A stretch of DNA of 64,000 nucleotides from Chryseobacterium sp. E1 (GTDB lineage: Bacteria > Bacteroidota > Bacteroidia > Flavobacteriales > Weeksellaceae). This document shows positions 52,988-63,865 of the stretch, one piece after another (positions within the stretch are counted from its first letter, which is position 1; the number at the start of each line of letters is the position of its first letter). A program made the position numbers and the translations under genes. The stretch lies in NCBI GenBank assembly GCA_019203745.1, contig CP078104.1, positions 1,076,001-1,140,000 of the forward strand. The letters are read 5' to 3'. The notes beneath the pieces are model-generated. The model was not told the DNA's origin. It did no database searches and saw nothing but the letters and a program-made list of their open reading frames with translations.

Positions 52988-54702
52988 TTATGACACCGGT
53001 AATCTGAAATAAAAAGTACTGCCGTGATTCAGGGAACTGTTTACTCCAATTTCACCATTCTGTTTCTCAATGAAATTTTTCGAAATAGCCAGGCCGAGCC
53101 CGGTACCATTCTGATGCTCTCCCGGAACCTGAAAGTAACGGTCAAAAATCTGACGGTGGTATTTTTCATCAATTCCGCTTCCGGTATCGGTAATACTGAA
53201 CTGAATAAAGGACTCTTCTTTTTCTACCAGAATACGGATACTTTCATCCTGAAAAGAATGTTTCACGGCATTTGTAAGGAAGTTATTCATTACCCACACT
53301 GTTTTATCAAAATCAGCCATTACAAGGTCATTATCTTCTAAAAAGAATTCTGTACTGATGGAGATATTTTTCTGTTCGGCAAGTTTTTCAACATTTTTCA
53401 CGGCAGTCTGTACAATCTCTTTCGGGGCACATTTTTCAATGGTCAGCCGGATGTTGCCGGATTCGACCTGAGAGAGATTAAGCAGCTCTCCGGTGATATC
53501 CAGTAATCGCTGCCCGTCTTCATTGATGCTCTTCAGCAATTCCTGCTGCTGTTCATTCAGATCCCCGAATTTTTGATTGCCAAGTAACTGTACCCCCATT
53601 TTTATAGCAGAAATAGGAGTTTTCAATTCATGCGAAATGGTAGCGATGAAATTGGTTTTCGCAAAATCCAGCTCTTTAAACGGAGTAATATTACGCAGAA
53701 GAATTACTTTACCGATATTTTCTTCTCCTTCTCGCCTGTTTTTACGATATTAATAGGAACAATATCCTGTTCAAAATAATTTTCCTTATTATCACGGACA
53801 ATTTTAATAGGATCTTTTACCGGATGATCAATGTTTTTCAGCAGTTCACGCATCAGATCGTTATTCACTGCCACTTCATGAGCTGTTTTACCAATAATCT
53901 CTTCTTTATGAAGGTTGGTGATCTTCAGCGCTTCATCATTGATCATGTAGATAAAATGGTTTTCATCAAGACCAATAACAGCATCATGCATATTGTTGAC
54001 CAGGGTTTCAATCCGTTTTTTATCCATCAGCTGTTTTGAAAGTGTACTGCTTTCATATTCCTGCAGTTTCTCTGCCATTGTATTGAATGATTCTGCAAGG
54101 CCATTGAATTCTTCACTACCTTTAAAATGAACCCTTTCGTTATAATTCTTATCTGCAATCTGTCTGATACTGAAGGTCAGCTGATTGATAGGCTCTGCAA
54201 TTGTTTGCGGCAGGTTGAAAAGCAGTACAAAAGCAATCAGAAAGCAGACAGTTCCTAAACTCACAATCCAGAACGTGGCATTCTCTGCCGTGATGATGGC
54301 AATATCGCTTTTACGTTCTATTCCCTTCATATTCAAGGACATTATTTTGGCCAGATCTTCCCGGATCAGCTTTTCTTTATTGGAACCTGGTTCTTTCAGG
54401 TAGCTGTTGAAATGCAGGTTCAGGTTTTGGGTGGCTTCCTTCTCTCCGAATTCTGTGAGGTTCTTTTCCTGTAGCTTATTATTTTTCTGGAAATCAGCGA
54501 TCGCCACTGTACTGTCTGTACTGATATTGTCAAGAGCCAGAAGCATATTTTTGGAAAATTCCAGGCTGTTGTAATTGGCTGTAAGGATCTTTTCAGTATC
54601 GGATTTTAATTTGTTGATGTATACAGAACCTATCACTGAAAGCAGAACAATCAGTAAAAATAACAGGCCTACGCCCAGGGTAAGTTTCGTTTTAAGTTTC
54701 AT
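52988..54702 (-). CDS. Sensor histidine kinase of the Kdp locus (one frame break)
   Basis: Membrane histidine kinase of 571 residues. TM1 (about 7-29), a periplasmic helical domain, TM2 (about 145-168), HAMP (PINQLTFSIRQIADKNY), PAS (RIETLVNNMHDAVIGLDENHF), HisKA FIATISHELKTP with the phosphoacceptor His, and HATPase motifs N (VMNNFLTNAVKHS), G1 DTGSGI and G2 GTGLGLAI. The break near 53729-53732 lacks one A. It follows the short KdpD by 91 nt and probably supplies the kinase activity that KdpD lacks; the response regulator at 62012 is the likely partner. Confidence 0.9.
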
Positions 54703-54793
54703 ATGAAGATACTTATTGCTTTTTAAAAGACCTATGCAATCGCATCATCTTTATCGGGGTTTGTGTTTCCAAATCATTACGATTTCATTACTT

Positions 54794-55900
54794 TTAGGAT
54801 AAAATAATAATATCTATCTGTCTTTCATTCAGTCTGTTCATCAGGGTATAGATCCAGCTATATCCCAGCAGCCGCTGCCAGAACTTTGCATGGGGTTTCC
54901 CGATGCAGACCGTGGTGATATTATGGGCAATCACATACTCCAGAATTCCGTTATGAACACTGTTTTCTTTGATCCGGACCACTTTTGCCCCCAATTCCTG
55001 TGCTAAATTAAAATTATTAATCAAATACCGCTGTTTATCCAACGCTATTTTTTCAGGATTTTCGGACGGTTTCTGAATATAGAGAACCGTCCACGGGCTG
55101 TTGTAATAGCTGGCTAATCGGGCTGTTTTCCGGATGATTGTTTTGGCAATCTTTTCATTACTGCTGATGCAGGCCAGGAACTTTATAGGTTTAAAATTCC
55201 CGGTCTTGATTTCAGTTTCCACTTTTCTTTCCACGTGAGTAGCCACTTCTTTTAAAGCCAGCTCACGAAGCTGCAGAATGTGTCCGCTTTGGAAAAAGTT
55301 GCTGAGTGCCGTTTGAATTTTTTCTTTTTATAGATTTTACCTTCTTTCAAACGGGTAAGCAGTTCATCGGCTGTCAGGTCAATATTTACCACTTCATCAG
55401 CCAGCGCCAGAATTTTATCAGGAACTCTTTCTGCGACTTCTATTCCGGTAATTTTTTTACCTCTTCGTTCAGGCTTTCAATGTGCTGGATATTCATAGCA
55501 CTGATCACATTGATTCCGCTCTCTAAAATTTCCAGTACATCCTGCCATCTTTTTTATTTTTGGATCCTTCTACATTCGTATGGGCCAGCTCATCTACCAG
55601 CACCACTTCCGGATGTTCGTTGATAATGGCCTGAAGATCCATTTCTTCCAGATTCTTTCCTTTATAAAAAACGGATTTGCGTCCAACTTCAGGTATTCCT
55701 TCTACAAGGGCTACGGTTTCTTCCCGGCCGTGGGTTTCAATATAGCCAATCTTTACATCAATGCCATTTCGCAAAAGGGAATGCGCTTCCTGAAGCATAC
55801 GGAAGGTTTTTCCTACACCTGCACTCATCCCGATATAAATCTTGAATTTTCCTTTACGGGATTTCTGGATCAGTTCTAAAAAATCTTTTGCTGATGACAT
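54794..55900 (-). CDS. kdpD: KdpD sensor domain protein without kinase domain (three frame breaks)
   Basis: Corresponds to the N-terminal cytoplasmic half of E. coli KdpD; 369 residues. It has the KdpD domain with Walker A GMSAGVGKTFRML (about 25-37), GYIETHGREETV, VVLVDELAHTN (Walker B-like) and RWQDVLEILESGINV, then a universal-stress-like domain (FLACISSNEKIAKTIIR to CIGKPHAKFWQRLLG). No transmembrane region or histidine kinase follows. Breaks are A runs near 55550, 55457 and 55324. It lies in the kdp operon between a porin and a separate kinase and senses potassium or turgor status, by analogy. Confidence 0.92.
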
Positions 55901-55957
55901 TGATTTGATTCTTTTTAATTTTATTTTAAACACTTTTCACTGTGGTTAAGCTGATTA

Positions 55958-57041
55958 CTAAAACCAGGCTGCAAGACTTGTTGTAATAAAGAAATTTCCT
56001 TTTTAAATTCATCATTTTTCACAAAAATGGCATCTTTAGCCGTAAAAACTCTTGCCTCTGTACGGAAAACCACATTTTTGAAAATTGCATAATCTACATT
56101 GAGAGAATATCCAAAAGTCTGAAATCCATTAGGAGTTCCGGTATTGATAATCACACCGTTTTTATCATTGTAATATTCCAATCTCCTGCCAGCGCCCATT
56201 TGTTGTCTAATTGATATTTCATCAAAACATTCGGGCTGTACCAGATATTATATTGCTCACTTCCTTTAGACTTCTGCTCTGCACCAATATCAAACCCTAG
56301 TACTGCGGAAAACTGTTCTGTCAGCTGAAAACTTCCGTACAAATCATGGAAATAGCGCATTCTTTTATCTTCTTTAGCTTTATCATTCCCGATAAATGAA
56401 CTGCTGTTCAGGGTAATTTTATCAGTAGGTTTATAGGTCACCTGATGTCCGAAAGAAATACTCTGGTTTCCTTCCGGTTTGGCAATTCTCTGCCAGCCAT
56501 TCAGTACTAAACCACTTAAAAACCATTTTCCATTATCTGAGGTGTAAGAAATTTTGGCACCTGTTTCAAAATAGGGAGAATTTTCCGCAGCAAAACTTCG
56601 GGTAAGGTTGATATTATCCTTTCCTATAGCGCTTTCCCAACCAATATGAGAAGGCATGATCCCTGCATCAATCCATAAATTTTTATTTTTTGATATTTTG
56701 ATCCCAATATTAGCTTCATTTACATAGCGTAAAGCATTTTGTTCTGCGGCCATATTATCCTGAGCATAAGTTCCGGCCATTAAAGCGACATTGGCACGGA
56801 TATTTTCACTCTGATAGCTGGCTTTTACCAATCCCAGATTAAGATTCACTTCATTATGTCTGTTATATGAGTATAAAAAGTTTTGACGCATATGGTTACC
56901 TGGCTCATTAAAATCATAGGTATAAAAGAGTTCTGCATAAGCGGAAAATGTCACTTTATTTCCAATTTTCAATGAATCTGATGATTGTGCTTTGGCTAAA
57001 AACAGCCCTAATAGTGCACATATAGCTAGATATTTTTTCAC
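55958..57041 (-). CDS. Outer-membrane porin of the kdp locus (two frame breaks)
   Basis: Predicted outer-membrane barrel of the porin/BBP2 type, 361 residues. Signal peptide to about 19 (AKAQ), alternating strands such as FSAYAELFYTYDF, NEVNLNLGLVKASY, WIDAGIMPSHIGWESAIG and a C-terminal NFFITTSLAAWF after repair. Breaks near 56183 and 56000-56004 each need one base. It lies 66 nt after kdpC and 57 nt before kdpD on the same strand. Placement inside a potassium uptake operon suggests it carries K+ or other small ions across the outer membrane. Confidence 0.8.
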
Positions 57042-57107
57042 GTTAGTTTTAAGGTGTATTCATCATGTCAAGTTTTAAAATCTTGACATGATTGATTATT
57101 AAATTTA

Positions 57108-57665
57108 TTATTTTAATTGGTCTAAAGCAATATTAAGCTTCAGAACATTTACTTTTGAAGGCCCGAAAAGTCCTAAAAAAGGCTTTTCAGTTTGGTTATT
57201 AATTAAGTTCTTGATCTGTTCTTCTGAAAGGTTTCTCACTTTTGCAACTCTTTTTACCTGGTACAAGGCTCCTTCTTCAGAAATATCCGGATCCAACCCG
57301 CTTCCACTTGCTGTAGCCAATTCTACAGGAACTTTCCCATTTCCCATTTCAGGATTATCCATTTTCAGAGTATCAATTCTTTTCTGTACGATTTCCAGAT
57401 ATTCTTTATTACTTGGACCTTTGTTGCTTCCTGCACTTCCCGCTGCATTATAATTGACAGCGGAAGGACGACCATGAAAGTATTTTTCAGATTTAAATTC
57501 CTGCCCGATATTGGCATAAAATTTCTGCCCTTTATCATAAACAATTTCTCCGTTTCCTTTGTTGGGAAGTATTTTAGAACCTGCATACACAACTGCCAGA
57601 TAAATGCCTGTAACCACCAGCATTACAAGAGTCAATCTGAATGCTGAAACAATATGATTTTTCAT
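57108..57665 (-). CDS. kdpC: Potassium-transporting ATPase subunit C
   Basis: Intact 185-residue KdpC with a single N-terminal transmembrane helix (about 9-29) and a periplasmic domain. Family motifs: FHGRPSAVNYNAAGSAGSNKGP, VELATASGSGLDPDIS and FLGLFGPSKVNVLKLN. It stabilises the KdpFABC complex and aids ATP affinity. It starts 10 nt after kdpB. Confidence 0.96.
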   Translation of the reverse strand: MKNHIVSAFRLTLVMLVVTGIYLAVVYAGSKILPNKGNGEIVYDKGQKFYANIGQEFKSEKYFHGRPSAVNYNAAGSAGSNKGPSNKEYLEIVQKRIDTLKMDNPEMGNGKVPVELATASGSGLDPDISEEGALYQVKRVAKVRNLSEEQIKNLINNQTEKPFLGLFGPSKVNVLKLNIALDQLK

Positions 57666-57675
57666 TTTTTTAATT

Positions 57676-59711
57676 TTAATAGAATAAACTGATTACCATA
57701 TCTATGATTTTGATTCCGATGAACGGAACGATTACTCCGCCTAAACCATAGATTAAAAGGTTTCTTCTCAATAATGCACTTGCACCAATGGGTTTGTAAG
57801 CCACTCCTTTCAACGCCAGAGGAATCAGGAACGGAATGATAACTGCATTGAAAATAACTGCTGACAGTATAGCTGTTTCCGGGCTGTGAAGATTCATGAT
57901 ATTCAACTTTTGAAGGGAAGGAATAAAAGTGATAAACAGTGCAGGAATAATAGCAAAATACTTCGCTACGTCATTTGCAATACTGAAAGTCGTCAATGTT
58001 CCTCTGGTCATCAATAACTGTTTCCCGATTTCCACAATTTCAATCAGCTTTGTAGGGTCATTATCAAGGTCTACCATGTTCCCGGCTTCTTTGGCTGCCT
58101 GTGTTCCACTGTTCATTGCTACCCCTACATCTGCTTGTGCCAATGCCGGAGCATCGTTGGTACCGTCTCCCATCATGGCTACCAGCTTACCTTCCTGCTG
58201 TTCCTTTTTGATGTAATTCATCTTGTCTTCAGGTTTAGCTTCGGCAATAAAGTCATCTACTCCTGCTTTTTCTGCAATGAATTTTGCTGTCAGAGGGTTA
58301 TCTCCGGTTACCATCACCGTTTTTACACCCATTTTCTCAATCTTTGGAAACGTTCCTGGATACCGGTTTTAATGATATCCTGAAGCTCAATAACGCCCCA
58401 CACCTTCTCATTCACAGAAACTACCAAAGGAGTTCCTCCGTTTTCAGAAATTTTGGTTACCGCATCCTGGGTTTCCTGCGGGAAAGTATTGCCCGATTTT
58501 TCAGTCAGTTTTTTTATAGTATCATAAGCGCCCTTGCGGATTCTTGTTTCTTCAAAATCGATTCCTGAAGTTCTTGTTTCTGCCGTAAAATCTATATAAA
58601 CAGGATTCGATACCAGAAGACTTTCTGATTTCAGCTGGCTAAGCTCAATGATTGATTTTCCTTCCGGTGTTTCATCAGCAACGGAGCTTAAGGCAGAAGC
58701 CTTAATAAATTCTTCAAGCTGGATTCCGTCAGCAGGGTGAAATTGTGTTGCTTTACGGTTTCCTATCGTAATGGTTCCTGTTTTATCCAGCAGCAGAACA
58801 TCAATATCTCCTGCGGTTTCTACAGCTTTCCCACTTTTAGTAATGACATTGGCTCTTAAAGCTCTGTCCATTCCCGCAATTCCAATTGCAGAAAGCAGAC
58901 CTCCGATCGTTGTGGGAATCAGACAAACGAAAAGTGAAATAAATGCCGCAATCGTAATCGGTGTCTGCGCATAGTCTGCAAATGGCTTTAAAGTGAGGGT
59001 AACAATAATAAATGTAAGGGTAAATCCTGCCAGAAGTATGGTTAATGCGATTTCGTTGGGTGTTTTCTGTCTTGATGCTCCTTCTACAAGGGCAATCATT
59101 TTATCTAAGAAGGATTCTCCGGGTTTTGTAGTTACTTTTACTTTAATTCTGTCTGAAAGTACTTTCGTCCCTCCGGTTACAGAACTTTTATCTCCTCCGG
59201 CTTCACGGATCACGGGAGCACTTTCTCCGGTAATCGCAGATTCATCAATGGTTGCCAGTCCTTCAATGATCTCACCATCCATCGGGATCTGATCTCCGGC
59301 TTCGCAAAGGAAAATATCTCCCAGTTTCATTTCGGCAGACATTTTCAGTGCGGTTTCTACCTGAAATCCCGGTTTGTTGTCAACCACAAGCTTAGCAGGA
59401 GTTTCTTCTCTTGTTTTTCTGAGAGTATCAGCCTGCGCTTTTCCTCTGGCTTCTGCAATTGCTTCTGCAAAATTGGCAAACAGGACGGTGAAAAATAAAA
59501 TAATAAATACTAAAAATTATAGGAAAACTTCCTGGGTTTTATCACCAGTGAGACTGAACATGCTTACGATAAACATGACAATGGTTCCGATCTCTACCAG
59601 AAACATTACCGGATTTTTAAACATAATTTTCGGATTCAGCTTTACGAAAGACTGTTTAATCGCTTCGTTTACCAAATCTTTCTGAAACAATGTTTGTGAC
59701 TGATTTTTCAT
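57676..59711 (-). CDS. kdpB: Potassium-transporting ATPase subunit B (four frame breaks)
   Basis: P-type ATPase subunit, 679 residues reconstructed. TGES dephosphorylation motif in ITGESAPV, phosphorylation site [23 protein letters not shown] and [14 protein letters not shown]. Three single-base losses in runs at about 59512-59530 cancel in frame but garble QGSFSYNFLVF and leave a stop; a fourth (one A) is near 58346-58349. The N-terminus [16 protein letters not shown] fits the family. It follows kdpA after an unusually long 171-nt gap and precedes kdpC by 10 nt. Confidence 0.95.
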
Positions 59712-59882
59712 TTTTTTGAAAGAGTTATATCATTGCAACCAATATCAACCATCAAGGCAGACTGAAATGATAAGGAGTGGAATGGATTATATTCTGTAGT
59801 GAACGTTTCAGTAAGTTTAAGACTAGTTTCTTTACCTGATCCAGCCTCCTTAATGGTTTATTATTGACTGTAAATTGTATTA

Positions 59883-61575
59883 TTATTTAGAGAAATACTG
59901 TATCTGTTCTGCAATAGGTCCCAGTGTAAGTGCAGGGAAGAAAGACAGCGCTGCAATCAGTAAAATAACTGCGAGTGTCATGAACCCGAAAGTTGCGGTA
60001 TCCGTTTTCAGGGTTCCTGAACTTTCCGGAATAAATTTCTTCTGTGCCAGCAGTCCTGCAATCGCTATCGGGCCTATAATCGGAATAAATCTTGACAGCA
60101 GTAATACGATCCCTGTTGAAATATTCCACCAAGGGGTGTTATCTCCCAATCCTTCAAAACCGGATCCGTTATTGGCTGAAGAAGAGGTAAATTCATACAG
60201 CATTTCGCTGAAGCCATGAAAGCCCGGGTTATTTAATGTTTTTGCTCCAAATTCCGGTAAATAAGCAGTTAAGGCTGTTCCTACAAGAATTAAAAAGGAT
60301 GGAATAAAGCTACAATCATAGCGATTTTCATCTCTTTGGCTTCAATCTTTTACCCATAAATTCCGGAGTTCTTCCCACCATCAGGCCGCTGATAAATACG
60401 GCGAGAATAATAAAAATGAAATAATTCAGAATTCCGACACCACATCCTCCGTAGAAACAGTTGATCATCATCGCAAGCAATTCATTCATCCCCGAAAGAG
60501 GCATTGTACTGTCATGCATTGCGTTTACGGATCCTGTAGAAATTACCGTTGTTGCAATACTCCAATAACCGGATGCTGCACTTCCGAAGCGGATTTCCTT
60601 TCCTTCCATTGCTCCCAGGCTGCTATCTGTTCCCATTTGTGTAATCAGAGGGTTTCCACCCGTTTCATTCACAACATTCGGAATGGTAAGAGCAAGAAAA
60701 CCAACTGTCATTACGGTAAAGATAACCCATGACAACTTTCTTTTATTCAGATAAAAACCCAGTGCAAATACCAATGCAAAAGGAATGATCATCTGAGTAA
60801 TCATCTCTGTCATATTGGTCATATAATTAGGATTTTCAAGGGGATGTGCTGAGTTCGCTCCGAAAAAGCCACCACCATTAGTTCCTAAATGTTTGATCGC
60901 AACAAATGCAGATACCGGACCTCTGGAAACATCAGCCTTCTGGCCTTCCAGTGTTATGATGTGATCTTTTCCTTCGAAAGTCATAGGACTTCCGTTGATA
61001 GATAGAATTAAAGCAACAATTACGCTTATAGGAACCAGAATTCTGATCACCGATTTGGTGAAATAATCGTAGAAGTTACCAAGTTCAGTACTGGTTTTTT
61101 CTTTAAAAGCTTTGAAAAGAACAGCCATTGCCGCCATTCCCGTTGCAGCTGTTACAAACTGTAAAAACATCAGATAAAGCTGGCTCAGATAACTTACTCC
61201 TGTTTCTCCCGAATAATGCTGTAAATTACAGTTGACTAAGAAGGAAATAGTTGTATTAAAAGCCAGATCGGGTGACATATTCGGATTTCCATCAGGATTT
61301 AAAGGAAGCCAGGATTGGTTCAGTAAAAGAAGAAAACCAATGATGAACCAAACCAGATTAATCGCCAGCATGGCATACATATTCTGTTTCCAGTTCATCT
61401 GACGGTTAGGATTAATTCCCGATATTTTATAAATTAACTTTTCGATGGGTTCAAAAACCGGATCAAGAAAAGTTTTTTTGTATCCATATACATTAGCTAT
61501 GTATTTACCTAAAAATATCCCGATAACTAATGTGATGGCAAACATTGCTATAATGCCTAAAATTTCTGTATTCAT
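59883..61575 (-). CDS. kdpA: Potassium-transporting ATPase subunit A (two frame breaks)
   Basis: Channel-like potassium translocating subunit, 564 residues, about ten membrane spans. Selectivity-filter regions are visible: TTISFLVNCNLQHYSGE, KHLGTNGGGFFGANSAHP, STGSVNAMHDS and FTSSSANNGSGFEGLG. Breaks: near 60351-60353 (one A) and near 60298-60302 (one T), both restoring family sequence in the MGKKIEAKEMK region. It starts 6 nt after the kdpF stop. Confidence 0.96.
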
Positions 61576-61581
61576 AACCGT

Positions 61582-61659
61582 TTAAAATTTTTCAGGTTTC
61601 ATTAAAACATAACAGATATACACAAAGGCAAGTATTGAAAGGAAAAATAAACTCCACAT
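61582..61659 (-). CDS. kdpF: Potassium-transporting ATPase subunit F
   Basis: A 25-residue single-span peptide, MWSLFFLSILAFVYICYVLM followed by KPEKF. The hydrophobic core and the ending KPEKF are those of KdpF, which sits on KdpA and stabilises the complex. It ends 6 nt before kdpA and starts inside the upstream small ORF. Confidence 0.9.
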   Translation of the reverse strand: MWSLFFLSILAFVYICYVLMKPEKF

Positions 61660-61745
61660 AATTTATATTCTATCAAAAATTCAACTGATTTATATAAAAG
61701 CCAAAACAAAACTGCAAAAAGCAGAATTAAACTTATGAGCATCAT
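61602..61745 (-). CDS. Small membrane ORF overlapping kdpF
   Basis: 47 codons; residues 1-18 are strongly hydrophobic (MMLISLILLFAVLFWLLY), then KSVEFLIEYKL. Its ATG overlaps the TGA of the preceding small ORF (ATGA), and its 3' part runs through kdpF in another frame. If one A were missing near 61661-61664 it would fuse in frame to kdpF, so its true end is uncertain. No family recognised. Confidence 0.4.
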   Translation of the reverse strand: MMLISLILLFAVLFWLLYKSVEFLIEYKLCGVYFSFQYLPLCISVMF

Positions 61746-61849
61746 ATCTTAATCATTAGGGTTAAAAGGGTCAGCAATACGTACGATACAATCAGCAGAC
61801 TAAAAGTAGAATGCTTCCGTTTTTTAAACGTTTTTCTTAAAATTGTCAT
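61742..61849 (-). CDS. Small membrane ORF at the head of the kdp operon
   Basis: 35-residue product with a basic start (MTILRKTFKKRKHSTFS) and a hydrophobic C-terminal half (LLIVSYVLLTLLTLMI). It is the first frame after the putative sigma-54 promoter, 28 nt downstream, and its TGA overlaps the next ATG. The positive-inside layout suggests a real inner-membrane microprotein. No family recognised. Confidence 0.4.
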   Translation of the reverse strand: MTILRKTFKKRKHSTFSLLIVSYVLLTLLTLMIKI

Positions 61850-61876
61850 TTTTAAATATTTTATTCAGATACCTTA

Positions 61877-61894
61877 TGCCAAAAGGAATTCCAA
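61877..61894 (-). promoter_or_regulatory. Candidate sigma-54 promoter of the kdp operon
   Basis: On the minus strand TTGGAATTCCTTTTGGCA has GG and GC elements like -24/-12 of sigma-54, but with 11 rather than 10 bases between them. A one-base miscount in the T run would make it canonical. The transcript would start about 16 nt before the first small ORF. Confidence 0.4.
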
Positions 61895-61972
61895 TCTGAA
61901 AATAAAACACTTAAAAAACTATCATACAGATGATTACAAACAATTACAATACTTCATAAAAACACGAAAGCC

Positions 61973-62005
61973 TATCAAAATGATAAGCTCTTTATTAAAA
62001 TGATA
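61973..62005. promoter_or_regulatory. Paired palindromes, candidate activator-binding site
   Basis: TATCAAAATGATA (61973-61985) is a perfect palindrome with a 3-base centre, and TATTAAAATGATA (61993-62005) is a near copy. They are 20 bp apart, two helical turns, and lie 80-130 bp upstream of the candidate sigma-54 promoter, where an NtrC-type activator would bind. Confidence 0.5.
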
Positions 62006-62011
62006 AATTGA

Positions 62012-63333
62012 TTATTTTAATCCGTATTCTTCCAGTTTACGGTATAATGTGGCAATACCAATTTCAAGAAGTCTGGCTGCTTCGGCTTTATTTCCTTTTG
62101 TATACTGTAAAACTTTCTGGATGTGTATTTTTTCTAACGATCTGATGCTTAGGGAATCGTTTTCTGTGGCTCTTTCAGCATAATGAGGAAGACTTTCCGC
62201 ATCCAGTGTATTATGATCCATCAAAATTAAGCTCCGTTCTACGGCATTTCTCAATTCACGGATATTTCCCTTCCAATCATTTTTTTCAAGTACTTTGTAA
62301 TAATCAGGCGTTACTTCAACAGAGGTTAAATGCAGCTTGTTTGAAAACAGATCAATAAAGTTCTTAGCCAGCATCTTCAAGTCTTCTTTGCGCTCTCTTA
62401 AAGCCGGAAGAGTGATTTCAAAAACATTCAGCCTGAAATACAGATCTTCTCTGAAGTTTCCTTGCCTTATCTCCTGTTCCAGATCTCTGTTGGTTGCTGC
62501 CACCAATCTGAAATCGGATTTTGAGACCTTAGTTTCTCCCATTTTGATAAACTCTTTTGTTTCCAAAACACGAAGCAACTTGGCCTGCAGTTCTACAGGC
62601 ATTTCCCCAATTTCATCCAGAAACAGTGTGCCACCATTGGCTTCTTCAATCAGACCTTTCTTATCCTTCAGAGCTCCTGTAAAAGCTCCCTGTTTATGGC
62701 CAAAAAGTTCGCTCTCCAGAATTTCCTTACTGAATGCGGAACAATTGATCGCCACAAAGCTATTCTTCTTACGGTCGCTTCCTTCATGAATGGCATTGGC
62801 AAAAACTTCCTTCCCGTACCTGTTTCTCCGGTTAAAAGTACAGCTGCATCTGTTAAAGCAACTTTTTCAGCCAATTTTTTAGCTTGCAGAATGGCTGGTG
62901 ATTTACCGATAATCTGTTCAAAACCTTTTGCCGTATTAGCAGGCTGAATGATTCTGGATTTGTTATCTTTTACTTTATCAAGAGCTTTATATACCAGCGG
63001 AATAATTTTCTCATTATCATCGCCTTTTACGAGATAGTCATAAGCCCCATTTTTCATAGCCTGAACAGCATCTGTAATATTACCAAATGCAGTCATCAGA
63101 ATGATTTCCAAATGAGGATATTTTGTTTTGATCGAATTTACCAGATCTACACCAAAAGCATCAGGCAGGCGGACATCACTTAAAACAACATCAAAATCAT
63201 ACTGCTCAAGCATTGTCATTGCAGAACGTGCCGTAGAAGCTTCTTTTACATTAAAATTTTCTTGGGAAAGGATCATGCCCAGTAACTTAAGGAGCTTGAT
63301 CTCATCATCGATGATCAGAATGTTTCCTGACAT
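62012..63333 (-). CDS. Sigma-54-dependent response regulator, NtrC family (one frame break)
   Basis: 440 residues in three domains. Receiver: ILIIDDE (acidic pocket), VVLSDVRLPD (phosphoacceptor Asp) and LMTAFG. AAA+ domain: Walker A GETGTGKEVFANAI after repair, the sigma-54-contacting loop GAFTGA in FGHKQGAFTGALKD, Walker B GGTLFLDEIGEMP and the sensor RLVAATNRDL. Fis-type helix-turn-helix: GNKAEAARLLEIGIATLYRKL. One A is missing near 62811-62814. It precedes the kdp operon and replaces the OmpR-type KdpE of E. coli; the histidine kinase at 52988 is the probable partner. Confidence 0.93.
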
Positions 63334-63439
63334 TATAATTATTTTAGAAAACCAGTACAAACTTATTGAAATTATTTGAGTAAAACAGGTTTACCAGGAG
63401 AAATAGTTTTTGTTGTACGGTTGAACGTCAGATATGGAT

Positions 63440-63508
63440 TAATAATGAGTAATAAGTAATAAGTAATGAGTAATGAGCAATCCTGAATAAGAACAGGATT
63501 GGGATTGG
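63440..63508. repeat. TAATGAGTAATAAG word repeat with short hairpin
   Basis: About five tandem variants of AATGAGT/AATAAGT are followed by CAATCCTG and CAGGATTG, which pair around 7 bases, then GGATTGGGATTGGGAT. The words differ from other sites but the style is the same. Confidence 0.6.
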
Positions 63509-63567
63509 GATAAAAAAGAGTAAGGGATAATAATAGAAGTATTAAGCCACACCTCATTCAATAGTGA

Positions 63568-63617
63568 CGGGCTTTAGCCGTTCTCATCAAAAAGAATAAA
63601 TTCCATAGGCTTTAGCC
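63568..63617. repeat. GGCTAAAGCC repeat element, copy 3 (inverted)
   Basis: CGGGCTTTAGCCG (63568-63580) and GGCTTTAGCC (63608-63617), the reverse complement of the elements at 20745 and 34786, with a similar spacing. Confidence 0.65.
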
Positions 63618-63697
63618 AAAACCTGGATCTATACCTGTTGTAAAGTAAATGGCGAAAGATTCTCTGAGGATACATGATTTCCCATAGGGATAAAACA

Positions 63698-63730
63698 AAA
63701 AATCCTTTATCATAACGATAAAGGATTTTT
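63698..63730 (-). terminator. Terminator of the rRNA operon
   Basis: AAAAATCCTTTATC and GATAAAGGATTTTT form a 14-bp stem with a 5-base loop, 17 nt after the 5S 3' end on the minus strand. Confidence 0.85.
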
Positions 63731-63747
63731 AAAAATAAAATAAAAAC

Positions 63748-63853
<106 letters not shown>

Positions 63854-63865
63854 AGGTTGTATATA

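Larger units (their letters stand above)
63334..63697. other. Intergenic region with repeats, about 364 nt
   Basis: Upstream of the response regulator; it holds the TAATGAGTAAT word repeats (63440-63478), a GGCTAAAGCC element (63568-63617) and no supportable gene. The regulator promoter is not evident; no clear TAnnTTTG box lies near 63333. Confidence 0.5.

Noticed and set aside
62012..63333. KdpE (OmpR-type) annotation for the kdp regulator
   Set aside because: The protein has an AAA+ domain with GAFTGA and a Fis-type DNA-binding end, which KdpE lacks.
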